A program made the position numbers and the translations under genes. Below the pieces are notes generated by a model. It did not search any database, was not told where the DNA came from, and saw only the letters and a list, made by a program, of their open reading frames with translations. A stretch of DNA of 64,000 bases from Cocleimonas sp. (GTDB taxonomy: Bacteria; Pseudomonadota; Gammaproteobacteria; Thiotrichales; Thiotrichaceae), in assembly GCA_021647365.1 (NCBI GenBank), contig JAKIUW010000015.1, positions 1 through 64,000 on the forward strand, written 5' to 3'. This document shows, piece by piece, positions 61,174 through 64,000 of the stretch (within the stretch, counting starts at the first letter, position 1; each line of letters begins with the position of its first letter).

Positions 61174-62263
61174 AGACGAGGCTAAAACTGCCAAAGCTAA
61201 TAACGCCACGCAACGTAAAATCATCCACGTTGACATGGACTGCTTTTTTGCGGCAGTTGAAGTGCGTGAAAACCCACAATTAAAAGGCAAACCTGTGGCC
61301 GTGGGTGGTGCGGCGAATTCTCGCGGTGTAGTGGCTGCTTGTAATTATGAAGCACGCAAGTTTGGTGTGCATTCTGCCATGCCCATGTCACGCGCGGTAA
61401 AAGCTTGCCCACAGTTAAACATTACCAACATCCACATGGATTTGTATAAAGCCGTCTCAAAAGAAATCCATAGCATCTTCCAGCAATACACCGATTTGAT
61501 TGAACCACTCTCGTTAGATGAAGCTTATCTCGACGTCAGCGATGCGTCCTATTGCAATGGCAGCGCCACATTGATGGCAGAAGAAATTCGCCAGAAAATA
61601 TTTGATTCACAACGCTTAACGGCATCCGCAGGCATCGCACCGAATAAGTTTTTAGCAAAGGTCGCCAGTGATTGGAATAAACCCAATGGGCAGAAAGTCA
61701 TCACGCCTGATGAGGTTTTAGATTTCGTAAAAGAGTTGCCTGTCACCGCCATTTCAGGCGTGGGTAAAGTTACCGCTAAGAAAATGGACTCCTTAGGAAT
61801 CACCACCTGTGACGATTTAAACAAACTGGGGTTAGATAAGTTACAAACACACTTTGGAAGCTTCGCTGAATCGCTTTACCGCTACAGCCAAGGTATTGAT
61901 AATCGACCTGTACAAAATCATTGGATACGAAAATCGTTAAGTGTTGAAGACACTTTTCAAACAGACTTGCCCAACTTAGAAGCCTGCTTGTTGGAGTTAC
62001 CCGATTTATACCAAGAGCTATTACGCCGACTAAAACGCGCACGAGAAAAACAAAAACTCATCCCCAAAGCATTAGTGGTTAAACTGCGCTTTGATGACTT
62101 TGAAACCACCACCATACAAATGTCTGGCACTCAACCAAACAAACACGCCTACATGAGATTATGTGCCGATGCATGGCAACGCGGAAAACGCCCTGTGCGT
62201 TTAATTGGGATTGGCTTGCAGTTTAATCCACCAGATTTTCCTGAGCAGTTGCGGTTGCTATAA
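61151..62263 (+). CDS. dinB: DNA polymerase IV
   Basis: The product has 370 residues from ATG 61151. Y-family polymerase for translesion synthesis. Catalytic motifs are IIHVDMDCFFAAVEVRENPQ (Asp pair) and IEPLSLDEAYLDVSD (SLDE). AGIAPNKFLAKVASDWNKPN and the thumb helix-hairpin-helix ISGVGKVTAKKMDSLGI follow, then the little-finger domain. No beta-clamp motif is obvious at the extreme C-terminus (ending FPEQLRLL). It overlaps hslO by 23 bases. Confidence 0.95.
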   Translation: MDQKQSIKDEAKTAKANNATQRKIIHVDMDCFFAAVEVRENPQLKGKPVAVGGAANSRGVVAACNYEARKFGVHSAMPMSRAVKACPQLNITNIHMDLYKAVSKEIHSIFQQYTDLIEPLSLDEAYLDVSDASYCNGSATLMAEEIRQKIFDSQRLTASAGIAPNKFLAKVASDWNKPNGQKVITPDEVLDFVKELPVTAISGVGKVTAKKMDSLGITTCDDLNKLGLDKLQTHFGSFAESLYRYSQGIDNRPVQNHWIRKSLSVEDTFQTDLPNLEACLLELPDLYQELLRRLKRAREKQKLIPKALVVKLRFDDFETTTIQMSGTQPNKHAYMRLCADAWQRGKRPVRLIGIGLQFNPPDFPEQLRLL

Positions 62264-62272
62264 AAGCAGATT

Positions 62273-62301
62273 CATCATGTAAAAGTGGGGGGGGTGTGCT
62301 T
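62273..62301 (+). repeat. G-tract repeat copy 21, eight G
   Basis: CATCATGTAAAAG is followed by eight G instead of seven, then TGTGCT. It lies ten bases after the dinB stop. Confidence 0.9.
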
Positions 62302-62366
62302 CAGCAAAGTACTTAACCTATTAAGATGGTGTGAAATCAATGCACTAGCTTGAATTTTTGAGTGAT

Positions 62367-62437
62367 TTTCCGCGCCCTTCGACTCCCTGAGCGGACTAGG
62401 TTTATCCTGAGCGGTGTCGAAGGGAAGGGCGCGGAAA
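62367..62437. repeat. GC-rich inverted repeat (REP-like)
   Basis: TTTCCGCGCCCTTC (62367-62380) pairs with GAAGGGCGCGGAAA (62424-62437). Nested inside, CCTTCGAC...GTCGAAGG and CCTGAGCGG/TGAGCGG are further inverted or repeated parts. Its GC content stands out from the AT-rich surroundings. It lies in the convergent gap between dinB and the DmsBC-like gene. Confidence 0.8.
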
Positions 62438-62476
62438 GAATATACATTGTTTTTTAGTTCTTAATAAATAACTTGA

Positions 62477-64000
62477 TTACTTACCTGTAACAATCGCCTT
62501 AGCTTGAGCAATCATATCTGCCAAAGAATTCTCTTTTACTGTCTGCATCAATTCAGCAACGTCAAATTTATGATGCCTTTCATAGGCTACACCAAGTTGT
62601 TGCATATCTGCCAAACCTGACTCACGTGCGTGATCTACAAAGCCTTTATTTTTCCAGAAGAATGCACCCGGCATAGTGGTTGGGATAACTAATGCGTAGA
62701 AAATGATGCGCCCTAGATAGGCCATTGTGATTAATGATGCAGTGAAAACCACACCAACGAATATGCCTAAGCCACCTGTTAGGCTGGTGCTACTAATCAC
62801 GATTGTTAAGATGATATTTAAAACCAATAGTGCGTTTCTTAACCAGTAGGTTTTACCGAAGGTTGTTGATAGTTCGTAATGAGCAGCTTGTCCTTCTCCT
62901 GCACCATTCTTTAAATCATTTGCGTGGAAGACAAGACCAATAGCTTCGATGACTAAACCGATAGCTGCGATTAAAGCTAATACTTTGATTAAATCGTAAG
63001 TGTTACTCATCATCACGACACTTACAATTGCGATCAACAAACTACCTAGACTTAACATTGAACCATAAAAGGTAGAAGCGGTTTGCCAATGATCCCAAAA
63101 CGGGCGCGCTTTGATGCGATAAAGTTTGTACATATAGTACGAACCCGCGGCAAAGCCAATCATGCCTAAAACGGCAGAAGCACCCGCTAATAGATTAGTA
63201 AATCCATTTTCAAAGAAAGAGAAGAACGTATAACCAGCCAAACCCATAAAGAATGCCGTTACACCTGCAATTTCACGACTTAAAGGTGAATGACGTAGAT
63301 TATTAAAGCCACGGTAAAAACGATGTGGTTTACCCAAGTGCATATTCAATTTATACAAACCTGCACCCATCATCACGAACATCATAATCAATAAGGGGAT
63401 AAAAGCAGATGACTGTTGTACCGCTTTAATCACAGGTAGTTCAAATAACGAACCACCCACAATTAACATCACAAATGCACCCATGACGGCTTGCGCGCTA
63501 AGCGTAAACATTACGTGTGCATTTTCATGTGACGAGAGTAATGTCTTCATGCCCCAGTGCTTTGTTTTGCCGTGTTTCTCATCAAGCACTGGCTGATAAA
63601 CACCTGCATCATCATCACGGTGGTATTTAATCGCAGTAGAGTCCACACGTTTCATATCGCGGTTTAAGGTTTTAGTTTGCTGAAAACGAATATTGGGTTG
63701 AGTAATACTAGGGTCAGGAAACCCTGGAATTTGTGATTCAATTTGAGAGCGATCTTCGGGCGTATTCTCAATTACGCCAAATTCTAACGCATTGCCTAAG
63801 CAAGCAGAAACACAAGCTGGTTTCAAACCAACTTCGAGACGATCAACACACATATTACATTTTGAAACCGTGCCTTCAACCGGGTCAAGCTGTGGAGCAT
63901 TGTAAGGGCAAACCCATGTACAGTAACCACAACCAAAACATATATCAGGGTCTTGTAAAACTGCGCCGTATTCGGCAAATTTTGTATAAGCACGAGTAGG
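62477..64000 (-). CDS. DmsB-DmsC fusion, SoeBC-like (5' end outside window)
   Basis: At least 507 residues; the start lies beyond 64000. The visible N-terminal part is the end of a DmsB-type ferredoxin subunit with cluster motifs CFGCGYCTWVCPYNAP and CNMC, and CVSACLGNALEFG. A linker follows, and then a DmsC-like anchor with about eight membrane helices (MFTLSAQAVMGAFVMLIVGG, LLIMMFVMMGAGLYKLNMHL, LGKPHRFYRGFNNLRHSPLS). Such a pair passes electrons between a molybdopterin enzyme and the quinone pool. In sulfur oxidisers the SoeABC sulfite dehydrogenase has this build, which I favour; DMSO or polysulfide reductase are alternatives. The catalytic subunit should lie just upstream. Confidence 0.85.
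   Translation of the reverse strand, partial: PTRAYTKFAEYGAVLQDPDICFGCGYCTWVCPYNAPQLDPVEGTVSKCNMCVDRLEVGLKPACVSACLGNALEFGVIENTPEDRSQIESQIPGFPDPSITQPNIRFQQTKTLNRDMKRVDSTAIKYHRDDDAGVYQPVLDEKHGKTKHWGMKTLLSSHENAHVMFTLSAQAVMGAFVMLIVGGSLFELPVIKAVQQSSAFIPLLIMMFVMMGAGLYKLNMHLGKPHRFYRGFNNLRHSPLSREIAGVTAFFMGLAGYTFFSFFENGFTNLLAGASAVLGMIGFAAGSYYMYKLYRIKARPFWDHWQTASTFYGSMLSLGSLLIAIVSVVMMSNTYDLIKVLALIAAIGLVIEAIGLVFHANDLKNGAGEGQAAHYELSTTFGKTYWLRNALLVLNIILTIVISSTSLTGGLGIFVGVVFTASLITMAYLGRIIFYALVIPTTMPGAFFWKNKGFVDHARESGLADMQQLGVAYERHHKFDVAELMQTVKENSLADMIAQAKAIVTGK

Noticed and set aside
62477..63853. Taking the DmsBC-like gene as complete with a start at 63853
   Set aside because: The frame continues without a stop to the window edge and the upstream part encodes the expected iron-sulfur cluster motif, so the Met at 63853 is internal.

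Overview
ORGANISM. The window is AT-rich and gammaproteobacterial in gene content: rsmI-lpoA-yraN, mreBCD, glyQS, fadBA with a separate fadE, hslO, hslR, amgK/murU, argA, gltA and mutS. A Gly/Asn-rich exported protein resembling sulfur-globule proteins, a DmsB-DmsC (SoeBC-like) fusion and a MetZ-type methionine pathway point to a sulfur-oxidising member of the Thiotrichales (Leucothrix/Cocleimonas/Thiothrix neighbourhood). That placement is inference. LAYOUT. 0-0.9 kb: decayed IS630-family transposase between two 54-bp direct copies of a REP-like sequence. 0.9-7.3 kb (minus strand): type VI secretion cargo module of vgrG, a 1065-aa peptidoglycan-degrading candidate effector and a periplasmic candidate immunity protein, bracketed by inverted copies of a G-tract repeat. 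7.4-20 kb: fatty-acid beta-oxidation (TetR regulator, fadE, fadBA) with a near-identical operator in front of fadE and fadB, split by rsmI/lpoA/yraN/argA and a transposase-derived zinc-ribbon protein. 20-34 kb: membrane protein, glyQS, a gene-free 0.95-kb stretch with tandem structured repeats, entericidin-like peptide, sseB, mutS, FKBP isomerase, mreBCD. 34-49 kb: oxidoreductase, esterase, sulfur-globule-like protein, SLAC1-like membrane protein, glycerate kinase, metZ next to a MITE, small housekeeping genes, gltA, and amgK and murU (peptidoglycan recycling) separated by a secreted-protein gene. 49-57 kb: glucokinase plus the xylose cluster xylB-xylA-xylF-xylH-xylG. 57-64 kb: FG-GAP/ASPIC protein, di-haem cytochrome c peroxidase, hslO-dinB, and a truncated DmsBC-like fusion leaving the window. 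MAIN OBSERVATION. About 24 copies of a 25-28 bp repeat (core GCACACCCCCCCACTTTTAC) are scattered across the window. Single copies lie at gene ends and starts. Pairs form head-to-head hairpins with 13-nt loops (52401-52463, 57096-57168). Some copies carry a roughly 40-bp extension with a co-varying hairpin (7370-7435, 15484-15545, 49659-49726, 60106-60171). Three copies lie in frame inside conserved genes (glycerate kinase, AmgK, YcgN-like), encoding peptides such as KVGGCA or CKSGGV. The pattern resembles both Rickettsia-type palindromic elements and DNA-uptake sequences, and I do not recognise it as a described family. HOW THE GENES WORK TOGETHER. The window combines fatty-acid oxidation under one probable TetR regulator, xylose uptake and isomerisation feeding the pentose phosphate route, cell-wall building and recycling (mreBCD, lpoA, amgK/murU), and interbacterial competition through a VgrG-delivered enzyme.
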